A stretch of DNA of 6,012 nt, from positions 1-6,012 of the forward strand of contig JAEORI010000088.1 of the NCBI GenBank assembly GCA_016840965.1. Direction: 5' to 3'. Shown piece after piece: positions 1-5,839 of this stretch (positions within the stretch are counted from its first letter, which is position 1; each line of letters opens with the position of its first letter). The stretch comes from Candidatus Thorarchaeota archaeon (GTDB lineage: Archaea > Asgardarchaeota > Thorarchaeia > Thorarchaeales > Thorarchaeaceae). Below the pieces are notes generated by a model. It searched no databases. It saw only the letters and a list, made by a program, of their open reading frames with translations, and was not told the DNA's origin. A program made the position numbers and the translations under genes.

Positions 1-1020
1 CTTGGATTCCAGTCGTCGTATTGTTGAAATAACATCTTTTTGATGAATTAGATGTGTATCAATTACACTCCGTAGAGCGCGCCCGCGGTCTCCAATCCAC
101 ACACTCATCGATGCACCTTGTTCCTGTCGAGCCCAAGCAGTTTCTGCGATGGCTTCTAATCCCGATAAATATCTGAGTGGACTGGTTTCATTTTCATGTG
201 ATAAAATGTAATCAGTTCCAAGAATATGAGGAATAATGCTTGGCCCAATCTTATCTAGCAATTTAGATGTTAAATGCTGAGTAAGATGTTGAGCTTCAGC
301 GTTACTCAATGCGCTCATCGGAGAACGAAGTTTTGTGACTGGAATTTCAGCTTCGTTTAGTAACGTGTCACAGGCTTTCTGATCTCCACTTAGGCCTTGA
401 ATGAATGGACGTGTACTATATAGAAACAATTCATCAAGTGGTAGGAAGCCAAAACCAAACAGTCTAACTCCTTTCCGTTCTTCTATCAAATTTTGTCCTT
501 TGGCTTGTTCAACTATCTCTTTGTTTGCTTTGGGTGATGATTGAACAGACTCATCAAGTAATAATGTTGCTGCAGCAGCCATCTGCAGCTCATAATTATC
601 GGTTGAAAGATGTTCATCTGCGAGTACATAGGCTGTTGCAGGTACTATAGTATTAGCTCCAAAAGTTAGTGAGTTAACCTGCTCTGATTCTGAAGTTCCA
701 CCAATAAATATTGGGTAACTTTTAGTTTTCCGCAGTTTTTTCTTCCCTATGGTATCAATACCAACGAAAATAACTAACGCGTTCTCATGATTGACTCGAA
801 GTTCATTGACCTTGTCCAGATTCAGGACAGGAGATTCAAATGACATATGAAATGCCTTGTTTGATTTCATAATGGCTCTGCACAATATTGCAGTGGCAAG
901 TGTTGAACTTGTATAAGGAGAAGATACTAGAAACACTTGCTTGGCATCTTTGAGTGTCAAATCAGCACACTGTTTTTTCAGTGATGTAAGGGACGCTGAG
1001 CTACGTGTATTCTTACTCAT
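1..1020 (-). CDS. DHH-family RecJ/Cdc45-like protein, catalytic motifs lost (3' end beyond window)
   Basis: The frame is open from the ATG at 1020 to the left edge (340 codons), so the C-terminus is missing. It aligns by eye with archaeal RecJ-like DHH proteins. After the N-terminal strand VFLVSS comes the motif I region (SPYTSSTLATAIL, residues 34-46), the motif II region (IFVGIDTIG, 84-92), the DHH motif III position (PIFIGGTSE, 103-111), and a family-like stretch with PATAYVLADE (127-136). A GFGFLPLDELFLYSTRPFIQ block (about 194-213) and a DHHA1-like end (VWIGDRGRAL) follow. The aspartates and histidines that bind the two metals (HxDxDG, D, DHH) are replaced, so nuclease activity is not expected. 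Archaeal S15 genes often have a RecJ-like gene next to them. Inactive DHH proteins such as RecJdbh and eukaryotic Cdc45 serve as scaffolds with GINS/MCM, and that role is inferred here. The gene starts 33 nt after the S15 stop, without a clear ribosome binding site. Confidence 0.8.
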   Translation of the reverse strand, partial: MSKNTRSSASLTSLKKQCADLTLKDAKQVFLVSSPYTSSTLATAILCRAIMKSNKAFHMSFESPVLNLDKVNELRVNHENALVIFVGIDTIGKKKLRKTKSYPIFIGGTSESEQVNSLTFGANTIVPATAYVLADEHLSTDNYELQMAAAATLLLDESVQSSPKANKEIVEQAKGQNLIEERKGVRLFGFGFLPLDELFLYSTRPFIQGLSGDQKACDTLLNEAEIPVTKLRSPMSALSNAEAQHLTQHLTSKLLDKIGPSIIPHILGTDYILSHENETSPLRYLSGLEAIAETAWARQEQGASMSVWIGDRGRALRSVIDTHLIHQKDVISTIRRLESK

Positions 1021-1053
1021 CTCATGAAAACAAGTTTCTCGTCGATGATAAAA

Positions 1054-1515
1054 CTATCTCAAAAGAACAGCAGCTTGGTCAGGACTGTATCTCCAATCTG
1101 CAGGCAAAACTCTCTTTTTGCGATAGTATTTCGATAGTCGGTGGATTTTGCTTTCGACCAGTTGAAGACCTCTTTTGGACACGTAATCTGTTTTGTTCTC
1201 TTCCATGTGTCTTCGCAATGTAGCAGCCTTTGCAATCATATTTCGAAGGTCTTCAGGGACACGCCTCTCAAGATCATTCTCGCGAAGTATATCCAATATT
1301 CGTTTTCCAGTAATCACCCGAACCAGAGGAATTCCAAATTGATCTCGGAGGGTTTGGCCTATCATAGAGGGAGTATTTCCAGCTTTGGCAAGTTCAATCA
1401 CCTTGGTTTCTACCCACTGAGCATCTTTTTCTTTCTCTATCCATTCAGGAACCCTCAATGTTGAGGGACGTTTGCTACCTGATTCGCCTTTGCGTCTTGT
1501 GTGCATCCTTGCCAT
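1054..1515 (-). CDS. rps15: Small ribosomal subunit protein S15 (archaeal uS15)
   Basis: This is a 153-residue archaeal/eukaryotic-type S15, which binds 16S rRNA in the central domain (platform) of the small subunit. It has the archaeal N-terminus MARMHTRRKGESGSKRP, the family stretch around SMIGQTLRDQFGIPLVRVITGK (50-71, ending in the TGK turn), and the conserved S15 rRNA-binding core RGLQLVESKIHRLSKYY (115-131). It ends with LPADWRYSPDQAA, as in other archaeal S15 proteins. The frame is open 7 codons further upstream (to 1536), but the ATG at 1515 is chosen because the archaeal family starts there and GAGGT lies exactly 7 nt before it. The bud32 stop is 120 nt upstream and there is an intervening TATA box, so the gene probably leads its own transcription unit with the DHH gene. 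Its stop is TAG. Confidence 0.97.
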   Translation of the reverse strand: MARMHTRRKGESGSKRPSTLRVPEWIEKEKDAQWVETKVIELAKAGNTPSMIGQTLRDQFGIPLVRVITGKRILDILRENDLERRVPEDLRNMIAKAATLRRHMEENKTDYVSKRGLQLVESKIHRLSKYYRKKRVLPADWRYSPDQAAVLLR

Positions 1516-1522
1516 TGGAACT

Positions 1523-1527
1523 ACCTC
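1523..1527 (-). promoter_or_regulatory. Ribosome binding site that fixes the S15 start
   Basis: On the minus strand GAGGT is followed by 7 nt and then the ATG at 1515. The same signal and spacing precede bud32, the Sm-like gene and the ArsR-like gene. It lies inside the longer open frame, which argues against a start at 1536. Confidence 0.8.
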
Positions 1528-1561
1528 TAAGTCCAATATACCCTCAGAAGACGGGTCTGCA

Positions 1562-1590
1562 CCACGGCCTAAGACTGTGGATATAAAGAT
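1562..1590 (-). promoter_or_regulatory. TATA-box promoter for S15-DHH with adjoining inverted repeat
   Basis: The minus strand reads TTTATAT at 1587-1581, a good archaeal TATA box. Transcription would start about 25 nt downstream, near 1558, giving a leader of about 43 nt. Directly against the TATA box is an imperfect inverted repeat (CCACAG at 1580-1575 with CCGTGG at 1567-1562, one mismatch that would be G-U in RNA). It occupies the region between TATA and start site where a repressor could bind. The promoter is fairly convincing. The operator idea is inference. Confidence 0.55.
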
Positions 1591-1635
1591 TACCTTGTGG
1601 TTAGCAATTTCATTAAATAATAGTCTGCAGAATTA

Positions 1636-2262
1636 TCAATGATATCTGCCACGTTCGCGGATTTCGCTCATCCTTGCTAGTGTTGGTTCTGCGTCATTTC
1701 TTAGTATGTCAACATAGCCCTCAAGAGTAGCATTTAACATATCCTCTTGAATATCCCAGTGAGTGGTTTCTAGTGCGCGTTGAATTAGATGTAAGTCAAC
1801 GCCCTTCATCTCAACTGTAGCATTCATCTCCGACAGACCAAAATCTACAATCCACAGACGCGATTTTTCATCTACGATGATATTACTTGTAGTTGGATCC
1901 CCATGAACAACATTACCTTCATGAAGTAAAGCAATTAGCTTGCCAAAGCCATGACAATGAGAAACTAAATCAGTTCGGGAGAGCTGTGGTGCTAGTTGTT
2001 TAAATTGGACACCTGCTATGAAATCCATTAGAATTGAATAATTTTCAAGGTCGACAGAATAAACAGCTGGTGTAGGTACTCCAAGTGCTCGTGATATTGT
2101 CAACATCTTGCATTCTCGACTGGTTCGTAATTTTCTGAGCTGTGAGTCTATTTCTCTCAAGAGGTAGGACTTGCCTTGGCGCCATTTTAGTACAAATGGG
2201 AGTCCCCATTGCTCGATCTTGTAAATGACTGACTCTGCACCTCTTGCTATCATTTGTTCCAT
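1636..2262 (-). CDS. bud32: KEOPS kinase/ATPase subunit Bud32
   Basis: A 208-residue stand-alone Bud32 (PRPK/Bud32 family), the small atypical kinase-ATPase of KEOPS that stimulates Kae1 during t6A37 tRNA modification. Motifs in order: a short glycine loop IARGAESVIY (5-14), VLK with the nucleotide-binding Lys26, an LRKLRTSRECKML helix (42-54), the catalytic loop HGDPTTSNII (120-129; Asp122, Asn127), the metal-binding VDFGLS (139-144; Asp140), and the Bud32-type segment VEMKGVDLHLIQRAL (150-164). The arginine-rich tail IRERGRYH is the family's usual end. The catalytic loop has HGDP where HGDL is commoner. The frame also allows a GTG start at 2277 that overlaps kae1. ATG at 2262 is preferred because GGAGGT lies 7 nt before it. 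Only 5 nt separate it from the kae1 stop, so the two genes are probably cotranscribed and translationally coupled. Confidence 0.95.
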   Translation of the reverse strand: MEQMIARGAESVIYKIEQWGLPFVLKWRQGKSYLLREIDSQLRKLRTSRECKMLTISRALGVPTPAVYSVDLENYSILMDFIAGVQFKQLAPQLSRTDLVSHCHGFGKLIALLHEGNVVHGDPTTSNIIVDEKSRLWIVDFGLSEMNATVEMKGVDLHLIQRALETTHWDIQEDMLNATLEGYVDILRNDAEPTLARMSEIRERGRYH

Positions 2263-2267
2263 CTTAC

Positions 2268-3254
2268 CTACCTCCACAAAATATCTTGGTCGTCAGTGCG
2301 CCATTTTGGTAGCACGTGAGAGTTCTCAACTTTGATTTGATGACCTGCATTATACTGAAGAATTCCATTCCAAGCAATCATTGCACCTTGATCACCAGCT
2401 AAGGAAGGAGATACTCGATGGAACTTGGCTTCATGTCTTTTTGCTACACCTGATAATATCTCAGTAAGTCGACTATTACGAGCAACTCCACCAGTTAGGA
2501 GCAGCTCTTTCTTCTTGGTGTGTGCTATTGCACGTTCTGCTACCTCTGCAAGCATCCCGAAAGAAGTTTCTTGTACACTATAGCAGATATCGGGTATAGA
2601 AACACCTTCTGAATAGAGCTTTTTTGCAGCAGTAAGCATACCTGAGTAGCTTAGGTCCATCCCTTTTACTGAGTAGGGAAGATTGTGATATTCCTGGCCG
2701 TTCTTAGCATGTTTTTCTATGATAGGGCCACCAGGGAAATCCATTCCTAACTCTCGACCAAGAACATCCAACATATTCCCAATTGCAATATCTAGAGTTT
2801 CGCCGAAAGTTCTGAATCGACCACCTGCAAAAGCGATGACTTGTGTGTTCCCACCAGAAACATAGACTGTTACTGGATCATTGAAGTTGGATTCTAGACA
2901 ACCAATCTCAATATGAGCAACGCAGTGGTTGACATCAACAAGTGGAATCTTCAATTTGAGAGAGAGAGTTCTGGCAATGGTGGCGGTAGTTCTGAGACAT
3001 GGACCCAATCCAGGACCTCGAGAGAAGGCAATAAGATCTATTTCTTGAAAATCAATTCCAGATTTCTGAACCGCATCTTTGATTATTTTTGGACCCAACT
3101 CTGAGTGATGACGACTAGCCTCGCGTGGATGGATACCACCTTGAGCTGGTTTAAGCATGTCCCATTCGTTTGACAGAACCTTACCTTCACTTGTAACGAT
3201 GCCAGCACCAAATGAGTGTGCAGTTCCTTCAATTCCTAGACAGTAGAGCGTCAT
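2268..3254 (-). CDS. kae1: KEOPS catalytic subunit Kae1, tRNA t6A threonylcarbamoyltransferase
   Basis: A 328-residue protein of the TsaD/Kae1/Qri7 family, full length for archaeal Kae1. It transfers the threonylcarbamoyl group from TC-AMP to A37 of ANN-decoding tRNAs in the cytoplasm. It starts with the family signature LGIEGTAHSFG (6-16), then REASRHHSELGP (44-55), SRGPGLGPCLR (78-88), and the metal site NHCVAHIE (109-116; His110, His114) with Tyr131 and Asp288. The nucleotide-binding segments YVSGGNTQV (131-139) and LLLTGGVARNSRL (251-263) are intact, as is GNMLDVLGRELG (159-170). The usual GDNGAMIA appears here as GDQGAMIA. The archaeal IEGTAH start and length separate it from bacterial TsaD. 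There is no clear ribosome binding site before the ATG, so the message may have a very short leader. Bud32 follows directly. Pcc1 and Cgi121, the other KEOPS subunits, are not in the window. Confidence 0.97.
   Translation of the reverse strand: MTLYCLGIEGTAHSFGAGIVTSEGKVLSNEWDMLKPAQGGIHPREASRHHSELGPKIIKDAVQKSGIDFQEIDLIAFSRGPGLGPCLRTTATIARTLSLKLKIPLVDVNHCVAHIEIGCLESNFNDPVTVYVSGGNTQVIAFAGGRFRTFGETLDIAIGNMLDVLGRELGMDFPGGPIIEKHAKNGQEYHNLPYSVKGMDLSYSGMLTAAKKLYSEGVSIPDICYSVQETSFGMLAEVAERAIAHTKKKELLLTGGVARNSRLTEILSGVAKRHEAKFHRVSPSLAGDQGAMIAWNGILQYNAGHQIKVENSHVLPKWRTDDQDILWR
2270..2275 (-). promoter_or_regulatory. bud32 ribosome binding site overlapping the kae1 stop codon
   Basis: GGAGGT on the minus strand is formed by the last two kae1 codons (TGG AGG) and the T of its TAG stop. 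It is 7 nt upstream of the ATG at 2262. Ribosomes finishing kae1 would sit over this site, a usual arrangement for translational coupling of subunits of one complex. Confidence 0.75.
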
Positions 3255-3280
3255 TTTATGGTAACTCGAGTGAATCTGTT

Positions 3281-3289
3281 CTAGTAAAT
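3281..3289 (-). promoter_or_regulatory. Possible weak TATA element for kae1-bud32
   Basis: The minus strand reads ATTTACTAG about 31 nt (element centre) upstream of the kae1 ATG. This would place the transcription start within a few bases of the start codon, matching the absence of a ribosome binding site. The match to a TATA box is poor, so this is only the best candidate in the divergent gap. Confidence 0.25.
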
Positions 3290-3350
3290 CGTGTGTATCA
3301 ACATAAGTTGACTCTTACGCTTGGACCATATTGACCTGTATCGTATCTAG

Positions 3351-3366
3351 CAAAGGCTTTATAATA
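3351..3366 (+). promoter_or_regulatory. TATA-box promoter for the Sm-like gene
   Basis: TTTATAATA at 3358-3366, preceded by the purine-rich CAAAGGC that could serve as a BRE, is the best TATA box in the kae1/Sm divergent gap. A start site about 25 nt downstream falls near 3386-3389, leaving a leader of only 11-14 nt that begins at or just before the ribosome binding site. Confidence 0.55.
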
Positions 3367-3371
3367 CACTC

Positions 3372-3391
3372 AGAGGGCCTCTCTTGAGAGG
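3372..3391 (+). repeat. Overlapping inverted repeats covering the Sm-like gene's ribosome binding site
   Basis: CCTCTC (3378-3383) and GAGAGG (3386-3391) form a perfect 6-bp inverted repeat with a 2-nt centre. A second copy, AGAGG at 3372-3376, can pair with the same CCTCT, so two mutually exclusive hairpins are possible. The ribosome binding site GAGGT (3388-3392) lies in the right arm, 7 nt before the GTG start. Whether the repeat acts in DNA as an operator or in RNA depends on the true transcription start. Confidence 0.5.
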
Positions 3392-3399
3392 TGTCCTAA

Positions 3400-3627
3400 G
3401 TGCCTGAGAAAATGCCGATAAAAGCCTTAGAACAACAACTCAATGATATTGTTTCAATAAAATTGAAAGACCAGAGAATCTTTCGAGGGCGCCTAACACG
3501 GTGTGACATGTACATGAATCTCACACTTGCAGATGCAGAGGAACTTGAAGAGGATGAAATCAAAGCTAAGTATGGTCAAGTTCTGATAAGAGGCAACAAT
3601 ATCCTGTGGATTCAGATTCCTGAATAA
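3400..3627 (+). CDS. Sm-like archaeal RNA-binding protein (SmAP/LSm)
   Basis: A 75-residue single-domain Sm fold. Archaeal Sm proteins form heptameric or hexameric rings that bind U-rich RNA. The Sm1 motif spans about 14-47, with the loop DMYMN (36-40) that holds the uridine-contact residues. The Sm2 motif is GQVLIRGNNILWI (59-71), with Arg64-Gly65 completing the uridine pocket. The position that is often His in the Sm1 loop is Tyr38, which can still stack on a base. An acidic stretch EELEEDEIKAKYG (47-59) joins the two motifs. GTG at 3400 is chosen over ATG at 3412 because GAGGT lies 7 nt before the GTG. The gene is divergent from kae1 and converges on the DUF460 gene, 43 nt past its stop. 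Archaeal Sm genes often sit beside translation genes, and here too the neighbourhood is RNA-related. Confidence 0.95.
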   Translation: MPEKMPIKALEQQLNDIVSIKLKDQRIFRGRLTRCDMYMNLTLADAEELEEDEIKAKYGQVLIRGNNILWIQIPE

Positions 3628-3670
3628 TCAGGTTCATGTAGACTTCGAGTGTGTTCATCACTCAGTGAAT

Positions 3671-5704
3671 TTATCGCTCAATCTCGCGGCGATATCGTTC
3701 CACTAACTCCACTAGCTGCTCCTCTCCTTTTTGCCTAGCTTGTTCACGTACATTTCGCATGAATGTCTGAAGTTGTTGATTAAACTTCACACGACTAATA
3801 AACGCAAATTCATCTACTCGTTGAAGCTCTACTTCTTTGGCATTGATGACTGGAATAAGTGCTTTAATCAGTGCATCTTGTGGAAGATGTGAGAGAGGTG
3901 TGTCTACAACCACAGCTCGTATCTCTCGATCAATGAGTATTCCTGCTGTCTGTTGACCTCCACCTGAGGCGTCTTCAAAAAGGACAACATCACCACGCTT
4001 CAAACCAACTTTCTTCATGAATTCTTCAATACTTTCTCGGGTAAAGTGAGGAATTGTTTTTACAGCTAGCATATCTCCGCGCATTTCTAAACGTTTGACT
4101 CCCTTCAGACGTTCGAGACGCTTGCTCAAGGTATCTACTTGTCTTCTTAGTGAGTGTGTTTCCCGCTGTGTTTTCTTCAACGTGGATTTGATTTTCTCCA
4201 CTTCACGGTCTCGTTTGATTTTCCAATGATTCTCGCGGTTTACTATTTCGAGACTCTCTGTAAGTTCGCTCTCTCTAAACTTCAGATATTCTACGAACCG
4301 TTTAAGGTCATCAATCTTCTCTGCAAGGAGTCTGTTTTCAGATTCTAAATGCTCCATTTTCGATTTTATTACATCAAAACGTTCCTGTGTCAAAGGTTCA
4401 TCTTTAACTTGTGGTCGTTCAGGAATACTTTCTACAGGTTCTGATTCCTCACTTTCTATCTTAGCTAAAGCTTCATTGATTGAAGCACCCTTTATCACTA
4501 ATGCCTTGAGATGGTTACGGTCAACTGAGAGTTTATCTTCACGAACTATTTTATCAATTTGTTGAAATTTGGGAAGAAGGCTCTTGAACGCAAATATTGC
4601 TGCTGTCATAGCATCACGTTCATGAGCATTTCGAATTTTTATTTCACCACCATATTCACGAGCTAGTTCCTGTTTGTCTGCGACCGCAATTGGTTTCTTG
4701 GGGGTGAATAAGGTGGCGTTCACCGTACTAGCAATCTTATCAACAAAGTGAGGAGCCTGTGGGACATCCGAAGCAACCATTGCAGGAATACCATCCTCAT
4801 AGACCTCTCTGATAAGATCCGCTCTTGTAAGTCCCTTTTTACTTCTCAAGGCAAGTATTTTCCCGTCCAATGACAATAAACAATAGGCTGCTGTTGTTCC
4901 AGGGTCAATGCCCAGAATGAAATACTTTGGTTTTAAGTCTGTAACTGCAGGACGTGGTTCGAGTGAGAGAAATTCTACTCTTTTTCGAACAGGAGAGATG
5001 AGTACATTGAAATCCCCACCACGTTTAGATTCAACAAGACTACGAATTGCTGGTAATGGGGCGTATGTTACAATTCTTGCACTCGCATAACCAAAATCAG
5101 ATATACGAGTATCGAGGTCATATTCGATTTCTGCAGCCTTCAACTGGGACTCTATGAAGCGGGTCATCTGTTGTATCTCTGAGTGGACTCTGCGACGATA
5201 TCTGTTTGCACTCTGCCCACCACGACCAGGTTTCCGTCCTCGAGTCACTTTGATTTCAGTCTGTTCTCCAAAACATTCGAGTGAGTAACCAATACCTCTC
5301 GATGCTAGTTGTGTTGCAATACGAGCTGATTCCAGAGGACTTGGTTTACCTCTGGAGATTAGGCTATGACGTTTTGCTAATATTTTGAGAGGCGTTTGAT
5401 GTGGTGGGATTCCGGTTACCTGAACAATTTTGGTTTCAGCTGGGATTCTATCTACAAGTTGAAAGAGAGATTTTGTATCCGGAACTATCTCAAAGATGTT
5501 ATCTGTGCACAGCCATTTAGGAACAACTTCACGGACCAGTTTTAATAATGCACCTCGAGATAGTTCGGGAAACTCATTTAGGACTATCTCATTTCTAGCA
5601 ATCACGCAAGCAAATTTCGGTGCTTTCTTTGAGGATGCACTATATGAAGGCAATATGTCGAAACCTATGATGAATACTTCATCGTCGCCCATTGGGCTCA
5701 GCAC
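3671..5704 (-). CDS. DUF460 (COG2433) protein: RuvC/YqgF-like RNase H-fold domain with coiled coil
   Basis: A 677-residue archaeal DUF460 protein, predicted to be an RNase H-like nuclease; no reaction is established to my knowledge. An N-terminal segment (about 10-100) looks like a first RNase H-like half, with IIGFDI (12-17) and CTDNIFE (66-72). A basic segment follows, TRGRKPGRGGQSANRYRRR (154-172), then VH and a helix, with a GGQ at 162-164. The main RNase H-like domain has LGIDPG (264-269; Asp267), VASDV (310-314; Asp313) and NAHERDA (359-365; Asp364), a plausible intact acidic triad. A charged linker, a long coiled coil (about 438-535) and a C-terminal domain (about 536-677) complete it. 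No signal peptide or membrane segment is seen. GTG at 5704 is directly preceded by an in-frame TGA. ATG at 5692 (residue 5) is an equally possible start, as neither has a good ribosome binding site. The gene is divergent from the ArsR-like gene. Confidence 0.9.
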   Translation of the reverse strand: MLSPMGDDEVFIIGFDILPSYSASSKKAPKFACVIARNEIVLNEFPELSRGALLKLVREVVPKWLCTDNIFEIVPDTKSLFQLVDRIPAETKIVQVTGIPPHQTPLKILAKRHSLISRGKPSPLESARIATQLASRGIGYSLECFGEQTEIKVTRGRKPGRGGQSANRYRRRVHSEIQQMTRFIESQLKAAEIEYDLDTRISDFGYASARIVTYAPLPAIRSLVESKRGGDFNVLISPVRKRVEFLSLEPRPAVTDLKPKYFILGIDPGTTAAYCLLSLDGKILALRSKKGLTRADLIREVYEDGIPAMVASDVPQAPHFVDKIASTVNATLFTPKKPIAVADKQELAREYGGEIKIRNAHERDAMTAAIFAFKSLLPKFQQIDKIVREDKLSVDRNHLKALVIKGASINEALAKIESEESEPVESIPERPQVKDEPLTQERFDVIKSKMEHLESENRLLAEKIDDLKRFVEYLKFRESELTESLEIVNRENHWKIKRDREVEKIKSTLKKTQRETHSLRRQVDTLSKRLERLKGVKRLEMRGDMLAVKTIPHFTRESIEEFMKKVGLKRGDVVLFEDASGGGQQTAGILIDREIRAVVVDTPLSHLPQDALIKALIPVINAKEVELQRVDEFAFISRVKFNQQLQTFMRNVREQARQKGEEQLVELVERYRREIER

Positions 5705-5717
5705 TCATTATTATGAG
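5704..5717 (-). repeat. Short palindrome at the DUF460 start codon
   Basis: CTCAT and ATGAG flank a 4-nt AT centre and overlap the first base of the GTG at 5704. In the DUF460 message it could form a 5-bp hairpin at the start; in DNA it could be a small operator half. Short, so chance is possible. Confidence 0.3.
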
Positions 5718-5730
5718 ATAGGAAAAGGTA

Positions 5731-5752
5731 TTGAACCTATTTGTTGGTTCAA
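5731..5752. repeat. Perfect 7-bp inverted repeat in the DUF460/ArsR divergent gap
   Basis: TTGAACC (5731-5737) and GGTTCAA (5746-5752) are perfectly complementary across an 8-nt AT-rich spacer. The half-site centres are 15 bp apart. The repeat lies between the likely DUF460 transcription start and its start codon, and upstream of the ArsR-like promoter. A dimeric winged-helix regulator site, perhaps for the divergently encoded ArsR-like protein, is an inference; a leader stem-loop is the alternative. Confidence 0.45.
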
Positions 5753-5792
5753 ACTTGTACAGTTGACAGTTTTGGTCATCCTCAAACAACAA

Positions 5793-5803
5793 CTATAATA
5801 AAG
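5793..5803. promoter_or_regulatory. Shared, possibly bidirectional TATA element
   Basis: The plus strand reads CTATAATAAAG and the minus strand CTTTATTATAG, each a good TATA box. Used rightward, it predicts a start near 5824 and a leader of about 23 nt with the GAGGT at 5835. Used leftward, it predicts a start near 5772 and a leader of about 70 nt for DUF460. No equally good separate TATA box for either gene was seen in the 142-nt gap. Confidence 0.5.
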
Positions 5804-5834
5804 CAATACTTGAGCAATGTTGTAATACTTATTC

Positions 5835-5839
5835 GAGGT
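5835..5839 (+). promoter_or_regulatory. Ribosome binding site that points to a CTG start
   Basis: GAGGT is followed by exactly 7 nt and then CTG at 5847, the same spacing as before S15, bud32 and the Sm-like gene. No ATG, GTG or TTG lies at that place, and an in-frame TAA at 5841 rules out any start further upstream. Confidence 0.6.

Noticed and set aside
1005..1464. Plus-strand open frames of 72 and 107 codons opposite S15
   Set aside because: They lie antisense to a clearly conserved S15 gene, show no recognisable family, and have no GAGGT-7 nt signal.
1516..1536. Longer S15 with seven extra N-terminal residues
   Set aside because: The extension contains the ribosome binding site of the ATG at 1515, and archaeal S15 proteins begin at MARMH.
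1597..1635. Terminator after bud32
   Set aside because: The minus strand has only short AT-rich runs and no clear T tract or hairpin, so no terminator is claimed.
2263..2277. GTG start of Bud32 overlapping the kae1 stop
   Set aside because: The GTG itself has no upstream binding site, whereas GGAGGT within it serves the ATG at 2262 at the usual spacing.
2913..3104. Plus-strand 63-codon open frame within kae1
   Set aside because: Antisense to strongly conserved Kae1 motifs, low-complexity product, no initiation signal.
4154..5090. Plus-strand open frames at 4154-4348 and 4908-5090 within DUF460
   Set aside because: Both are antisense to the DUF460 coding frame and resemble no known protein.
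5496..5798. Plus-strand 100-codon open frame across the DUF460 start and the divergent gap
   Set aside because: Most of it is antisense to DUF460, and it runs through the palindromes and ends at the shared TATA element; no family resemblance.
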